Assembly (NCBI RefSeq): GCF_947179015.1
Contig: NZ_CAMXCM010000001.1
Location: 855,387-919,386, forward strand
Source of the DNA: Commensalibacter communis
GTDB taxonomy: Bacteria > Pseudomonadota > Alphaproteobacteria > Acetobacterales > Acetobacteraceae
Length of the DNA stretch: 64,000 bases
Reading direction: 5' to 3'
Positions 51,095-60,265 of this stretch are shown here, piece after piece. Position 1 is the stretch's first letter; each line of letters opens with the position of its first letter. A program made the position numbers and the translations under genes. The notes beneath the pieces are model-generated. The model made no database searches. It was not told the DNA's origin and was given only the letters and a program-made list of their open reading frames with translations.

Positions 51095-51628
51095 ATGGAA
51101 GAATTATTTGCACAAAAGTGGAAATGGTTTGTTGGCTTGGGTATTATTACACTTATTTTAGGATGTTTGGCACTCCTTGATACAGTTCTCGTGACAATTG
51201 CTGTGGTTATTGCCTTAGGGGTTGTATTAATTCTTACTGGTATTGCTCAAATTTTTCACGCTTGTTACGTCAAAGGTTGGAAAGGTTTTATCTTTTCTGC
51301 CTTAGCGGGAATTGTTTATTTAATTGGGGGAATTTTACTTGTTAAAGGACCCGTATTAGGATCACTTATTCTTACAACTTTTCTGGCGGTTTGTTTTTGT
51401 TTTGGTGGCATCATGCGAATAATGATTGCATTAAACCATAAATCAACAGGCGGTTGGGGATTTTTAATGTTTAGTGGTATTATGGGTATTATCGTAGGGG
51501 CTATGCTCTTTATTCAACCTTTGAGCGGACTATGGTTTATTGGTTTTATGATTGCGTTTGACCTTATTTTTGTTGGTGCTGGTTGGATACAGCTGGGTCT
51601 TAATTTAAAAAATAAGATCAAACAATAA
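51095..51628 (+). CDS. HdeD family acid-resistance membrane protein
   Basis: A 177-residue inner-membrane protein with six predicted helices arranged as three pairs, the DUF308 repeat layout of HdeD. Glycine-rich segments such as LGIITLILGCLALLD and GIVYLIGGILLVKG are typical. E. coli HdeD helps resist acid stress at high cell density; a similar role would suit an acetic acid bacterium but is inferred. TAGGAG precedes the ATG. It converges with trmJ over 12 bp that include a 16-nt AT palindrome. Confidence 0.85.
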   Translation: MEELFAQKWKWFVGLGIITLILGCLALLDTVLVTIAVVIALGVVLILTGIAQIFHACYVKGWKGFIFSALAGIVYLIGGILLVKGPVLGSLILTTFLAVCFCFGGIMRIMIALNHKSTGGWGFLMFSGIMGIIVGAMLFIQPLSGLWFIGFMIAFDLIFVGAGWIQLGLNLKNKIKQ

Positions 51629-51640
51629 TATTAATATATA

Positions 51641-52414
51641 TTAATTGTCTTTCTTCGGTCCTCGAACTAATTCAGAGACAATACCATGTAGGGTTCGTAA
51701 TTCTTGATCTGTCACCTCTCCTCTTTGAAAAAAGTGACGAAGGTTACGAACCATTCCTGGACGCTTTTGCTCATTACGTAAAAAACCACAATGATCGAGT
51801 TCTTTTACCAGGTGAGACATAAAATTTTCAAGTTCACCTTTATTGGCAATATGCGTACCGTTTGTTTGTAGTTGACGTTGAGGTGTTTGTTCTGTTGCCA
51901 TCCACCATTCATAGGCCATAATCATCACGGCTTGAGCCAGATTTAAAGACATAAATCGTGGGTCTAATGGGTATCTGATCCAATAATCTGTATGAGCAAA
52001 ATCGTCATTTTCTAAACCCGTTCGTTCTGGACCAAACAAGATTCCAACGTTTAAATCTCGATTGGTCATCTCACGCATCTCTAGCGCACCACCACGAGCA
52101 GTCAGTAAAGGTTTAATAATGTGACGTGGGCGTGGGCAAGTTGCAAAAACATGATGAAGATCAGCGACTGCGTCTTCAACCGTTTCGAAAATTTGGGCAT
52201 TATCTAATAAGCGATCAGCACCAGAAGAGGCTCTCCATGCAATAGATTGAGGCCATCCGTCACGAGGCGCAACAAGCCTTAGATGAAATAATCCACCATT
52301 TGCCATCGCTCTGGCAACAGTTCCAATATTTTCACCAAGTTGTGGTCTTACTAGAATAACGATTGGAGTATTTCCGATAGGCACTAAATCCGCGCCACCA
52401 TCTTTACCAGTCAT
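51641..52414 (-). CDS. trmJ: TrmJ-like tRNA/rRNA (2'-O-ribose) methyltransferase
   Basis: A 257-residue SPOUT-class RNA methyltransferase. IVLVRPQLGENIGTVARAM, then the knot motifs FGPERTGLENDD and LNLAQAVMIMAYE mark the TrmJ/LasT group, which methylates position 32 of tRNAs. The start is set to the ATG at 52414 because GGAGG lies eight bases upstream; a nine-codon longer frame would overlap cysS. It begins one base after the cysS stop, so the two are co-transcribed. Confidence 0.88.
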   Translation of the reverse strand: MTGKDGGADLVPIGNTPIVILVRPQLGENIGTVARAMANGGLFHLRLVAPRDGWPQSIAWRASSGADRLLDNAQIFETVEDAVADLHHVFATCPRPRHIIKPLLTARGGALEMREMTNRDLNVGILFGPERTGLENDDFAHTDYWIRYPLDPRFMSLNLAQAVMIMAYEWWMATEQTPQRQLQTNGTHIANKGELENFMSHLVKELDHCGFLRNEQKRPGMVRNLRHFFQRGEVTDQELRTLHGIVSELVRGPKKDN

Positions 52415-52415
52415 A

Positions 52416-53771
52416 TTATATTTGCCTCCATATTGTGCCATTGGGGCTGTCTTCTAGCACAATGCCTTGGTCTTTTAATTCATCGCGTATACGATCAGCT
52501 GTTGTGAAATCTCTCGCTTTTTTAGCAGTATTACGTTGTTCAATTAACGCTTCTATTTGCTGTGCTTTATCTGTATTTTGAAACCATTTCGAGGGTATTG
52601 TGTTAAATAACCCCAACTGCTGGCCAGCAGATTTAAGTTGTGTAGCTGCTTCTTTATTCCCCTTTAGTGCTTGATCTGCCAATTGATGCATCACCATCAA
52701 TGCTTTCGGTGTATTAAGATCATCTGACATAGCCTCTGTAAAAGCTTCTGGTAAATCATCAGTTTGATCTAGATCACTTTCAAAAGCAGATAATGCACGA
52801 TAAAAGCGATCCATAATTTGTTTTGCTTCTTTTAATCCTGCTTGAGAAAAATTTAATACAGAACGATAATGGGCTTGTAATAACGCAAAACGAATAGCTT
52901 CGGGATTATGTTGTGCTAATATTTCACGAATAGTAAAGAAATTCCCCAAAGATTTGGACATTTTTTCACCATCGACTAATAACATGGCATTATGAACCCA
53001 AATGTTAGCAAATTGACTTTCTGGAAAACAACATAGACTTTGCGCACATTCATTTTCATGATGAGGAAATAATAAATCATGCCCACCCCCATGAATATCG
53101 AAACTTTCCCCGAGATAACGATAGGACATCGCAGAACATTCAATATGCCAACCAGGACGCCCCTTACCCCATGGACTATCCCATCCTGGTTCATCATCAT
53201 TTGATGGTTTCCATAAAACGAAATCGCCTGGGTGCTTTTTATAGGTTGCAACCTCTACCCTCGCCCCTGCGATTAACTCTTCTGGATTTCTACCTGATAA
53301 GTGACCATAATCTTTATAAGAAGGAACAGAAAATAAAACATGTCCCTCGGCTGCATAAGCATGTCCATTCTCTATAAGTTGAGAAATCATTTGTTGAATA
53401 TCATTAATATGTTCAGTAGCACGCGGTTCAACATCAGGGGGTAATATATACATAGACTGCATATCTTGATGAAAATCTTGGGTGGTTCTTTGTGTTAAAG
53501 ATTGTATGGATTCATTATTTAATTTTGCACGAGCATTGATTTTGTCATCAACATCTGTGATATTACGAACATATGTAACCTTGGGATATAATGATCTTAG
53601 CGTCCTTACTAAAATATCGGCGGTAAGCATTGCCCGTAAATTACCAATATGTAAAAAATCATATACTGTAGGTCCACAAAAATAGAGACGAACATGTAAA
53701 GGATCCAAAGCAACAAAAGGAACCACCTTGTGTTGACGACTGTCATATAACGATAAATTTAATTTACTCAT
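52416..53771 (-). CDS. cysS: Cysteinyl-tRNA synthetase
   Basis: A 451-residue class I aminoacyl-tRNA synthetase that charges tRNA-Cys. The zinc-binding Cys is in LYFCGPTVYD, followed by HIGN (the HIGH motif), VRNITDVDDKI, GWHIECSAMS, HGGGHDLLFPHHENE and the KMSKS loop. Length is a little short of the E. coli enzyme (461). trmJ follows directly on the same strand. Confidence 0.97.
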   Translation of the reverse strand: MSKLNLSLYDSRQHKVVPFVALDPLHVRLYFCGPTVYDFLHIGNLRAMLTADILVRTLRSLYPKVTYVRNITDVDDKINARAKLNNESIQSLTQRTTQDFHQDMQSMYILPPDVEPRATEHINDIQQMISQLIENGHAYAAEGHVLFSVPSYKDYGHLSGRNPEELIAGARVEVATYKKHPGDFVLWKPSNDDEPGWDSPWGKGRPGWHIECSAMSYRYLGESFDIHGGGHDLLFPHHENECAQSLCCFPESQFANIWVHNAMLLVDGEKMSKSLGNFFTIREILAQHNPEAIRFALLQAHYRSVLNFSQAGLKEAKQIMDRFYRALSAFESDLDQTDDLPEAFTEAMSDDLNTPKALMVMHQLADQALKGNKEAATQLKSAGQQLGLFNTIPSKWFQNTDKAQQIEALIEQRNTAKKARDFTTADRIRDELKDQGIVLEDSPNGTIWRQI

Positions 53772-53872
53772 TTTTTCTTTTCTTTACTGTCTCTATTTCA
53801 AAGCTATCTAATGTTTTTTATTTTCTTTACTCAAAATTACAAGTCTTTTTTCTTTGTTCCATAGATCATCAA

Positions 53873-55255
53873 ATGCAAAATAATACACGAAGTTTCTTTA
53901 AGAATGAATTAGTCGCCATTGCTTATATTGCAATCCCTATTGCTTTTGCTCAATTATTTCAAATGGCAATGGGGGTCACTGATACCATATTACTCGGTCA
54001 TGTTAATAAAGAAACCTTGGCAATTGGGGGATTAACAACCAATATATTCTTTTCGATTTGCATTGTTTTTCAATCTGCTCTCAGTGCTGCTGCGATTTTA
54101 ATTGCTCAAAATATTGGTGCAAAAAAAATCAAAGATATTTCCAAGATTTATTATACAACCTATATCTTCGGATTACTTTTATGTATTCCTTGTTTTTTTA
54201 TTTTATATCATTCCAGCACACTTTTACAATGGAATGGGGAACATGATCAGGAAATTTTAGTAAAATCTCGTAATTTTATGCTGATTTTATTATGGGGCTT
54301 ACCCCCTCTTATTGCTGGTGCTGGATTAATCAGGGTCATTTTACCGGCTTTGAATGCTTCAAAAATTCTTTTGCAAATTACCCCAATTACCGCGGTCATC
54401 AATGGTCTATTTAATGCCGCTTTTATCTATGGTCTATGGGGAGCGCCTAAAATGGGACTTTATGGATCTGCATTAGGAACAACTCTGGCTTTATGGATGT
54501 CCAGCTTTATTTTGATTGGGGTAGCTCATTGTAAAAAAGATTTAAAACAATATTTATATCCTTTTGCTATTGATTTATCTTTGTTACGCCCTCTTTTTAA
54601 ATTAGGGTTTCCGATTTGTATCAGCTCAGCTGCGGAAATACTTCTTTTCTTGTTTGCCAATTTTAATGCGACAAAATTAGGAACAGAATCCCTTGCAGCA
54701 CATCAAATTGCCCTTAGCTTTGCCACATTTACCTTTATGATTCCGTTGGCAATTTCACAAGCTGCAAATGTCAGGGTAAGTTATTGGATTGGGGCGGAAA
54801 AGCCATATCGTGCAAAAAGAAGTGGTTTTCTTTCTATTGGATTAAGTGCACTTATTATGAGTTTTGTCTGTGCGATTATCTTTTTCTTCCCCTATTTGGT
54901 TGTTCGTCTTTCTCTTGATGCATCTTCTCCGGATAATGCCAATACTGTTGCGATTGCAATTGCGATTATTCAGGTCGTCGGATTATTCCAGGTTGTTGAC
55001 GGAATACAAACCGTTGCAATGGGGGCTTTGAGAGGACTTAAAGATACCACTATTCCTATGATTTTAGCATTAATTAGCTTTTGGGGAGTTGGATATACAT
55101 TAAGTGTATGGTTTGCTTTTCATAAACATTTTGGCGCACCAGGTATTTGGGCAGGTATGGGGGTTGGGTTGGCGGTTATTGCCTTCCTAGCAACAGTTAG
55201 ATTTTACCTACTTACACGCAATCCAAAGAAAATGTTGAGGCGTGCGTTAAGATAA
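53873..55255 (+). CDS. MATE family multidrug/sodium antiporter
   Basis: A 460-residue inner-membrane exporter with twelve predicted helices in two six-helix halves. The N-terminal segment IAIPIAFAQLFQMAMGVTDT and the QSALSAAAILIAQNIGA helix are typical of NorM-like MATE pumps, as is the second-half FPICISSAAEILLFLFA. It should export cationic drugs or metabolites in exchange for Na+ or H+; the substrate is unknown. It ends before a strong hairpin shared with the convergent lpxR-like gene. Confidence 0.9.
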   Translation: MQNNTRSFFKNELVAIAYIAIPIAFAQLFQMAMGVTDTILLGHVNKETLAIGGLTTNIFFSICIVFQSALSAAAILIAQNIGAKKIKDISKIYYTTYIFGLLLCIPCFFILYHSSTLLQWNGEHDQEILVKSRNFMLILLWGLPPLIAGAGLIRVILPALNASKILLQITPITAVINGLFNAAFIYGLWGAPKMGLYGSALGTTLALWMSSFILIGVAHCKKDLKQYLYPFAIDLSLLRPLFKLGFPICISSAAEILLFLFANFNATKLGTESLAAHQIALSFATFTFMIPLAISQAANVRVSYWIGAEKPYRAKRSGFLSIGLSALIMSFVCAIIFFFPYLVVRLSLDASSPDNANTVAIAIAIIQVVGLFQVVDGIQTVAMGALRGLKDTTIPMILALISFWGVGYTLSVWFAFHKHFGAPGIWAGMGVGLAVIAFLATVRFYLLTRNPKKMLRRALR

Positions 55256-55325
55256 TCCTTTAATTTTATATGTCTACTTTTATTTAACAATCGAAGGACT
55301 AAAAAGGAATAAATAAGCTAATAAA

Positions 55326-55349
55326 AAAACCCCATTTTAATGGGGTTTT
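55326..55349. terminator. Bidirectional terminator between the MATE gene and the lpxR-like gene
   Basis: AAAACCCCATT pairs with AATGGGGTTTT (55326-55336 and 55339-55349) as a GC core with A/T flanks, giving a U-run in both directions. The flanking genes converge on it. Confidence 0.9.
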
Positions 55350-55376
55350 AAATAAATCTTAACTTATGTAGTTTGA

Positions 55377-56402
55377 TTAGAATTTAAACGATACAGAAAC
55401 AGATCCATAGTTAAATAGACCGCTTCTTTGTCCTTTAAATTCTTGTGTTTGCCAAGTTTGCGTATAGGCAATTTTATAACCTTTGACGATAATAGCAGCC
55501 CCACCAACAATTTCACCAACACCCCATTTTTTAGATACGTGCTGTTGATGAGAATGTGTTGGATCGCCTTGAAGCGTAGAGTTATAAGCAACTGCCTGCC
55601 CATCAACCCCGCCAAAAACATACCAATTTACAAAACGCGTTCCAACGTAAGCGTCAGTACCGTCATTGCCAGAACCAATACGAGATGGGCCAAAGTCACT
55701 GTCTAATCCTTGACCAAAACGAGCAATTCCACCAAGTTGTGCAAAAGTTTTATAGTTACCTGCTGCACCATTTGCAGAAGGTAATACATCAAAATCAACA
55801 TTGCCTAATTGTGCAAATTTATAACGCCATGTACGTCCCATTTGCACTTGGAAAACAGGCATATTTTTCAACTGATTGTGCCAACCGTTATTTTTATGAT
55901 CCCCAATAATACTATGGAAACCATTTTGCACTTGACGTCCCAAAGCACCAGGTCCCATTAAACCAGCTTGAATACCAAAAACACTACGTGTGGTATCAGT
56001 ATCGCTGATCAAATTAACCGTTGTTAGTAATACGCCAGCATAAGGACGATCATGAGGTAATCGCGCATAAGCTCTGGTATCACTTGGGGTGAACATCATT
56101 TGTTGTAAACCCCAATGAATACGTTGCATTCCCTTGCCCAATAAAAATGTATTCATATCTGCGATGGGCGTTGGAAGGCTATCTGTTGGTGATGTCCAAC
56201 CGACTCTTAATCCATTGGTATAGTAACGATCAGATGTTCCACTTTGAGTTGAAACCGCGTCATTTTCCCATTGTAAAGTTAATGTATTATAAGGGTCTTG
56301 TTTTGGGGTTGCATGTGCTGAGGGTGAAGATAAAACAGCACCTGAAACAATAGCTGTCGTTAATAAAAAGCTAGAAACAGATAAGCGTTTTTTATTGCTC
56401 AT
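55377..56402 (-). CDS. LpxR-like lipid A 3'-O-deacylase (DUF2219), outer membrane
   Basis: A 341-residue predicted outer-membrane beta-barrel. A signal peptide (AHA-T, about residue 31) is followed by LTLQWENDAVS and DRYYTNGLRVGW, matching the Asn-Asp and Ser/Tyr region of LpxR, and the sequence ends in YGSVSVSFKF with the terminal Phe expected for barrel insertion. LpxR removes the 3'-acyloxyacyl chain of lipid A, which can dampen host recognition. Catalytic-residue numbering was not matched one by one, so activity is inferred from family similarity. It is a monocistronic gene between two terminator-flanked neighbours. Confidence 0.85.
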   Translation of the reverse strand: MSNKKRLSVSSFLLTTAIVSGAVLSSPSAHATPKQDPYNTLTLQWENDAVSTQSGTSDRYYTNGLRVGWTSPTDSLPTPIADMNTFLLGKGMQRIHWGLQQMMFTPSDTRAYARLPHDRPYAGVLLTTVNLISDTDTTRSVFGIQAGLMGPGALGRQVQNGFHSIIGDHKNNGWHNQLKNMPVFQVQMGRTWRYKFAQLGNVDFDVLPSANGAAGNYKTFAQLGGIARFGQGLDSDFGPSRIGSGNDGTDAYVGTRFVNWYVFGGVDGQAVAYNSTLQGDPTHSHQQHVSKKWGVGEIVGGAAIIVKGYKIAYTQTWQTQEFKGQRSGLFNYGSVSVSFKF

Positions 56403-56558
56403 AATATGCCCTATAACCTTACATAAGAAAAATGGAAAACGTTCTTTCTTATCTACGGCTTAAATTTTTAAAAGAAAAGATTTCTTTAGCAGTGTTAACT
56501 CATTTAATCGTGTATAGAAACATATTTGCAACGCTGCTATTCAGCGATTGAAGCTGAA

Positions 56559-57245
56559 CTAGCTATCTTGATCCCATAAAGCATTAGATATTTTTTTTTG
56601 CAGAAACTTTTGATGAGCTTCAAGTTCTTGTTGAGTGGGTTTGACAAAAATTGGTGTATGCTCTTGTAACTGGCGATATGTTTTTCCAGTTTTTTCTGAC
56701 CCTTGATTGGCAAACCCAAGCCCTCTTTGCCTTCCTCCTGTTAATTGAATATAAACCTCGGACAGCAGCTTGCAATCCAACAATGCGTTATGAGTTGTAC
56801 GTTGTGATAAATCAATTGAAAATCGTCGACACAAGGCATCCAAACTATTGGGAGATAGTGGATATTTTGCCCTCGCTAGTTTTAACGTATCAATCATGCG
56901 ATCTAGTGAAATGATAGGACGTTTGATACGACTGAGTTCGGCATTAACGAATTTAAAATCGAACGGGGCATTATGGGCAACCAACGGATCGTCTTGAATA
57001 AATTCTAAAAAATCATTAGCAATTTCTTTGAATTTAGGTTTTCCTTTTAAATCTTCGATCGTCATCCCATGAACTCGCGTTGCTTCGATGGGAATATCTC
57101 TTTCTGGATCAACAAGGACGTGATAAAAATTTTCAGTGGGCAAATCGTTAATCAGCTCAATTGCTGCAATTTCAATAATGCGATCTCCCTTATCGGGATC
57201 GACACCTGTTGTTTCTGTATCAAATAGAATTGAACGTTGATTCAT
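56559..57245 (-). CDS. dnaQ: DNA polymerase III epsilon subunit (3'-5' exonuclease)
   Basis: A 228-residue DEDDh exonuclease, the proofreading subunit. ExoI FDTETTGVDP, ExoII VAHNAPFDFKFVNAEL and ExoIII THNALLDCKLL with the catalytic His are all present, as is the IEIAAIELI strand. The C-terminal 40 residues probably carry the clamp/alpha contact. The start overlaps the coaE stop as ATGA (57242-57245). It ends the aroE-coaE-dnaQ run, an order common in alphaproteobacteria. Confidence 0.95.
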   Translation of the reverse strand: MNQRSILFDTETTGVDPDKGDRIIEIAAIELINDLPTENFYHVLVDPERDIPIEATRVHGMTIEDLKGKPKFKEIANDFLEFIQDDPLVAHNAPFDFKFVNAELSRIKRPIISLDRMIDTLKLARAKYPLSPNSLDALCRRFSIDLSQRTTHNALLDCKLLSEVYIQLTGGRQRGLGFANQGSEKTGKTYRQLQEHTPIFVKPTQQELEAHQKFLQKKISNALWDQDS

Positions 57246-57838
57246 AATTGACCTGCCTGCATTAAGCGAATAATTTTTTTTACTTGGAAAAATGTGTGTG
57301 CTTTGGATAAGCCTGTTTGAATGACAATATTAGCCATTTTACACTTGGTTCTAGATGGGATTTGAGCATCTATAAACGCTCTGGCTTGTTCCCATGTAAT
57401 TTTATTACGTTTTAATATTCTAATTTTCTGGATATTGACTGGTGCTGCGACCACCAACGTTTTGGTACAAAGTAAATTAATTTTTTTCTCAAAAAGTAAT
57501 GGCACATCCAAGATACACCATTTAATTCCTCTGGCTTGTGCCAAACGAATAAATTTATCTCTTTCTTGAGCAACCATTGGTAGAATAATTTGTTCAATTT
57601 TCTTTAAGTTATTTCGATCTTGAACAATTAAATGACGTAAATAATTCCTATCCAAGGCATTATTTTTAACTGCACCAGGGAAGGTCTGTTCTATCTTTTT
57701 TAAGCCCTTGCCATGAGGTGCCTGTATTTGATGAACCACACGATCTGCATCAAAAACTGGGAAACCATATTGTTGGAATAAAGCACATACCGTGCTTTTC
57801 CCCATCCCCATACTGCCTGTAACCCCTAATATTTTCAT
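57242..57838 (-). CDS. coaE: Dephospho-CoA kinase
   Basis: A 198-residue P-loop kinase that completes CoA synthesis by phosphorylating the ribose 3'-OH of dephospho-CoA. GVTGSMGMGKSTVCALF is the nucleotide-binding motif, then VFDADRVVHQI, LDVPLLFEK and the C-terminal RTKCKMANIVIQTG. It is seven bases downstream of aroE and overlaps dnaQ by four. Confidence 0.95.
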   Translation of the reverse strand: MKILGVTGSMGMGKSTVCALFQQYGFPVFDADRVVHQIQAPHGKGLKKIEQTFPGAVKNNALDRNYLRHLIVQDRNNLKKIEQIILPMVAQERDKFIRLAQARGIKWCILDVPLLFEKKINLLCTKTLVVAAPVNIQKIRILKRNKITWEQARAFIDAQIPSRTKCKMANIVIQTGLSKAHTFFQVKKIIRLMQAGQL

Positions 57839-57845
57839 AAGCTGG

Positions 57846-58685
57846 TTATTTCTTTAAACTATTAGCAACAAACTCTGTTAGTTCATGATCGACAATCGGA
57901 TCAACACCAAACCATTTTGAAAACCCTAGACGTGCTTGATGCAATAACATTCCAAGACCTTCAACGGTTTTCAACCCCTTTTGTTCAGCAGCTTTTAACA
58001 AAGGCGTTATTCTTGGTACATAGACAATATCAGTCACTACCAAATTTTTACTTGCATTTTGTAAATCAAATTGAAAATCTTCTTTACCCTCCATGCCCAA
58101 AGACGTTGTGTTGACCAACAGATCAAAACTCCCAAGCTCTTTAGTCCATGACTGCCAATCGATAACTCGTCCAGAATTTAAATCTTGCACAAGCTGTTCT
58201 GCACGTTCCAACGTTCGATTGGTTATGGTAATTTGTGCATTTTCTTGCAATAAAGAATAAGCTACGGAACGTGCTGCTCCGCCTGCCCCTAAAATCAAAA
58301 TCTTTTTATTGGTTAATGTAATACCTGCATCTCTGAGATTAGCAACAAACCCATCCCCATCCGTAGAAGTACCACATATTTTTCCGTCTTCTGTAAACCA
58401 TAATGTGTTCACCGAACCCATCTTTTTAGCCGTCTCATCGACGATATCACAACATTGATAAGCAGCTTCTTTATGAGGAATGGTGACATTACATCCTTTG
58501 AAACCAGCTGCTTTCATAGTTTGAATAACATCTTTAAAATCTTCAGCTTTGACTGCCAAAGGAATATAAGCGCCATCAATCTGATGTCTTTGCAACCAAA
58601 AATTATGTAACAAAGGCGAGCGCGAATGTTCAATCGGCCATCCCAATACGGCAGCGATTTTGGCTTTACCTGTTATAATTTGCAT
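57846..58685 (-). CDS. aroE: Shikimate dehydrogenase
   Basis: A 279-residue NADP-dependent enzyme reducing 3-dehydroshikimate in aromatic amino acid synthesis. GWPIEHSRSPLLHNFW, NVTIPHKEAAYQ with the catalytic Lys, LILGAGGAARSVAYSL (dinucleotide site), VNTTSLGM and the terminal GLGMLLHQARLGFSKWFG are seen. The start is the ATG at 58685, with AAGGAG 11 bases upstream; it lies within the 3' end of the preceding gene (13-base overlap). It supplies chorismate precursor for the trp genes found elsewhere in the window. Confidence 0.95.
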   Translation of the reverse strand: MQIITGKAKIAAVLGWPIEHSRSPLLHNFWLQRHQIDGAYIPLAVKAEDFKDVIQTMKAAGFKGCNVTIPHKEAAYQCCDIVDETAKKMGSVNTLWFTEDGKICGTSTDGDGFVANLRDAGITLTNKKILILGAGGAARSVAYSLLQENAQITITNRTLERAEQLVQDLNSGRVIDWQSWTKELGSFDLLVNTTSLGMEGKEDFQFDLQNASKNLVVTDIVYVPRITPLLKAAEQKGLKTVEGLGMLLHQARLGFSKWFGVDPIVDHELTEFVANSLKK

Positions 58686-59449
58686 TGGGTTTGATACTCC
58701 TTTAATGCCATGGGTAATAAAAGCGATAATCGTTCCGCCCATTCAAATTGCTGATCAGTTGATGTGATCAAATCTTGTCGAATTTCTAATTCTAAATAGG
58801 GTAAGTTTCTTTGATAAGCATGTGTTGGAACCGTGTAATCATTTTGTTCCGTTAAAGCGTAAGGTTCATTATCACCGATTGGATATTGATAATTTTCTTC
58901 AAGTATTTCTTTAAAAATCATAGAAAATTGATTGTTACGACCATGTAAAATCCCAGCATGCCAAGGTCTTTGAAATCCATCATTCATAACTGGGGTAAAA
59001 CTATGAAGTGAAATAAAAATTGTTTGTATATTTGTTGCCAAACGTTCATCAATTAATGTTGAGATGGTATAATGATAAGGGCTATAAATCTCATTGATAC
59101 GATCGTGTTTTTGCTCTGAACTAAGGTTTTGGTTGCCCTTTATTAGTGAATTATCACTTTTTTCCGCAATTAAGGAGAGATTATTTTCCCCTCGATTACA
59201 ATCAATCACTAATCTGGAATAAGTTTGCGTAATAAATGTCGCACCTAGTAATTTCGATAGCTGTTCACCAACGTTTTTAATGCCAATATCCCAAGCAATA
59301 TGGCGATAGCGATCTTTTTCTGGTAATCCGAGATCTTTAAGTTGATCTGGAATAGCATATCCAGCATGATCGCAAACCATAAAAAAAGGAGATAATGACT
59401 TTTCATTCATTATAGAGACAGGGTTGGGATCATGTTGACGCAATAACAT
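58673..59449 (-). CDS. N-formylglutamate amidohydrolase-like protein
   Basis: A 258-residue protein of the N-formylglutamate amidohydrolase superfamily. Signatures are VCDHAGYAIP near the start, AWDIG, YSRLVIDCNRG and a late ISLHSFTPVM with a metal-ligand-like His, matching the family's zinc-peptidase-like core. The reaction releases formate from N-formylglutamate in the known enzyme; many relatives are uncharacterised. The start is the ATG at 59449 with AAGGAG six bases upstream, over a TTG further out. Its 3' end overlaps aroE. No histidine-degradation genes are near, so the substrate is open. Confidence 0.85.
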   Translation of the reverse strand: MLLRQHDPNPVSIMNEKSLSPFFMVCDHAGYAIPDQLKDLGLPEKDRYRHIAWDIGIKNVGEQLSKLLGATFITQTYSRLVIDCNRGENNLSLIAEKSDNSLIKGNQNLSSEQKHDRINEIYSPYHYTISTLIDERLATNIQTIFISLHSFTPVMNDGFQRPWHAGILHGRNNQFSMIFKEILEENYQYPIGDNEPYALTEQNDYTVPTHAYQRNLPYLELEIRQDLITSTDQQFEWAERLSLLLPMALKEYQTQCKL

Positions 59450-59480
59450 TAATGACTCCTTTAATAAAAACAAGTTTTGA

Positions 59481-60209
59481 TTATATGCTAAGATTGGTAC
59501 TTTTTAAAACACTGAAATATTGAGAATCAAAACAAATAATATGATCGCCTAAATTTAAATCAAAATGATGGGCTGAACTCTGTAGAATCATCGAAAATTT
59601 CGTTTCATTTTTTCGCATTAAAGGTGTAAATTCATTACCTACACCATAATAAATTGTGATTAAATGGGTTGCGTAAAGATTTAGTGCTTTTTGTATGATT
59701 AATGAAATTGATTTTGTATTTTCATGTAAGATATACTCATCACAGATAAGTTTTTGTTGATTGTTCAGGAAAAGCAACCGCAACATATGTTTGTGATTGT
59801 CGTTTTTGTCCATTGGATATTCATTTAAATAAACAATCACATCCTTCCAGCGCTTTAAATAGGGACGGTTATGAAAATCGGGTAAAGTAAACCGTTCGGT
59901 TATCTGTTTTAATAATGCAATTAACTGTATTAATTCTTGAGATAATTTCTCTTTTTCTAATAATTCATTCGAAGCAGTAAACACCCCATCCAACGAGCCA
60001 AAACTATTAATTAACTGTTTTGCCAATGGCTTTGTATCTCTTCTTGGAATGACTAAATAAAGCAACATTTCGAGAAGCTCGTAATCCTCAAAAGCTTGTC
60101 CACCTTTTTGCAATAGCTTTGAGCGCATCCTTCCCCGATGTCCAACGCCATTCAGAGTGGTAAATTGTTTGCTTCTTTTTGAAACAGGCGGTAAAAAAGA
60201 ATTATTCAT
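59481..60209 (-). CDS. RadC-like protein lacking the JAMM metal motif
   Basis: A 242-residue homologue of RadC. The N-terminal helix-hairpin region (GHRGRMRSKLLQKGG, YELLEMLLYLVIPRRDTKPLAKQLI, FGSLDGVF) is well kept. The MPN fold follows, but the segment that should hold the metal-binding HNHPSG...S..D reads ITIYYGVGNEFTPL (about 184-197), with no such histidines. It is therefore not a metalloprotease of the usual kind, or has become degenerate. The open frame is full length and free of stops, so a structural or binding role is possible. It is divergent from uvrD and just upstream of the amidohydrolase gene. Confidence 0.8.
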   Translation of the reverse strand: MNNSFLPPVSKRSKQFTTLNGVGHRGRMRSKLLQKGGQAFEDYELLEMLLYLVIPRRDTKPLAKQLINSFGSLDGVFTASNELLEKEKLSQELIQLIALLKQITERFTLPDFHNRPYLKRWKDVIVYLNEYPMDKNDNHKHMLRLLFLNNQQKLICDEYILHENTKSISLIIQKALNLYATHLITIYYGVGNEFTPLMRKNETKFSMILQSSAHHFDLNLGDHIICFDSQYFSVLKSTNLSI

Positions 60210-60265
60210 CTTAAATCTTGTTTTATGTTGCTTTATAGTAATTCATCAAAGTTATTTACAAAATT

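Noticed and set aside
51630-51645. A 16-nt perfect palindrome ATTAATATATATTAAT between hdeD and trmJ
   Set aside because: It is simple A/T sequence overlapping the trmJ stop codon and is expected by chance in such AT-rich DNA.
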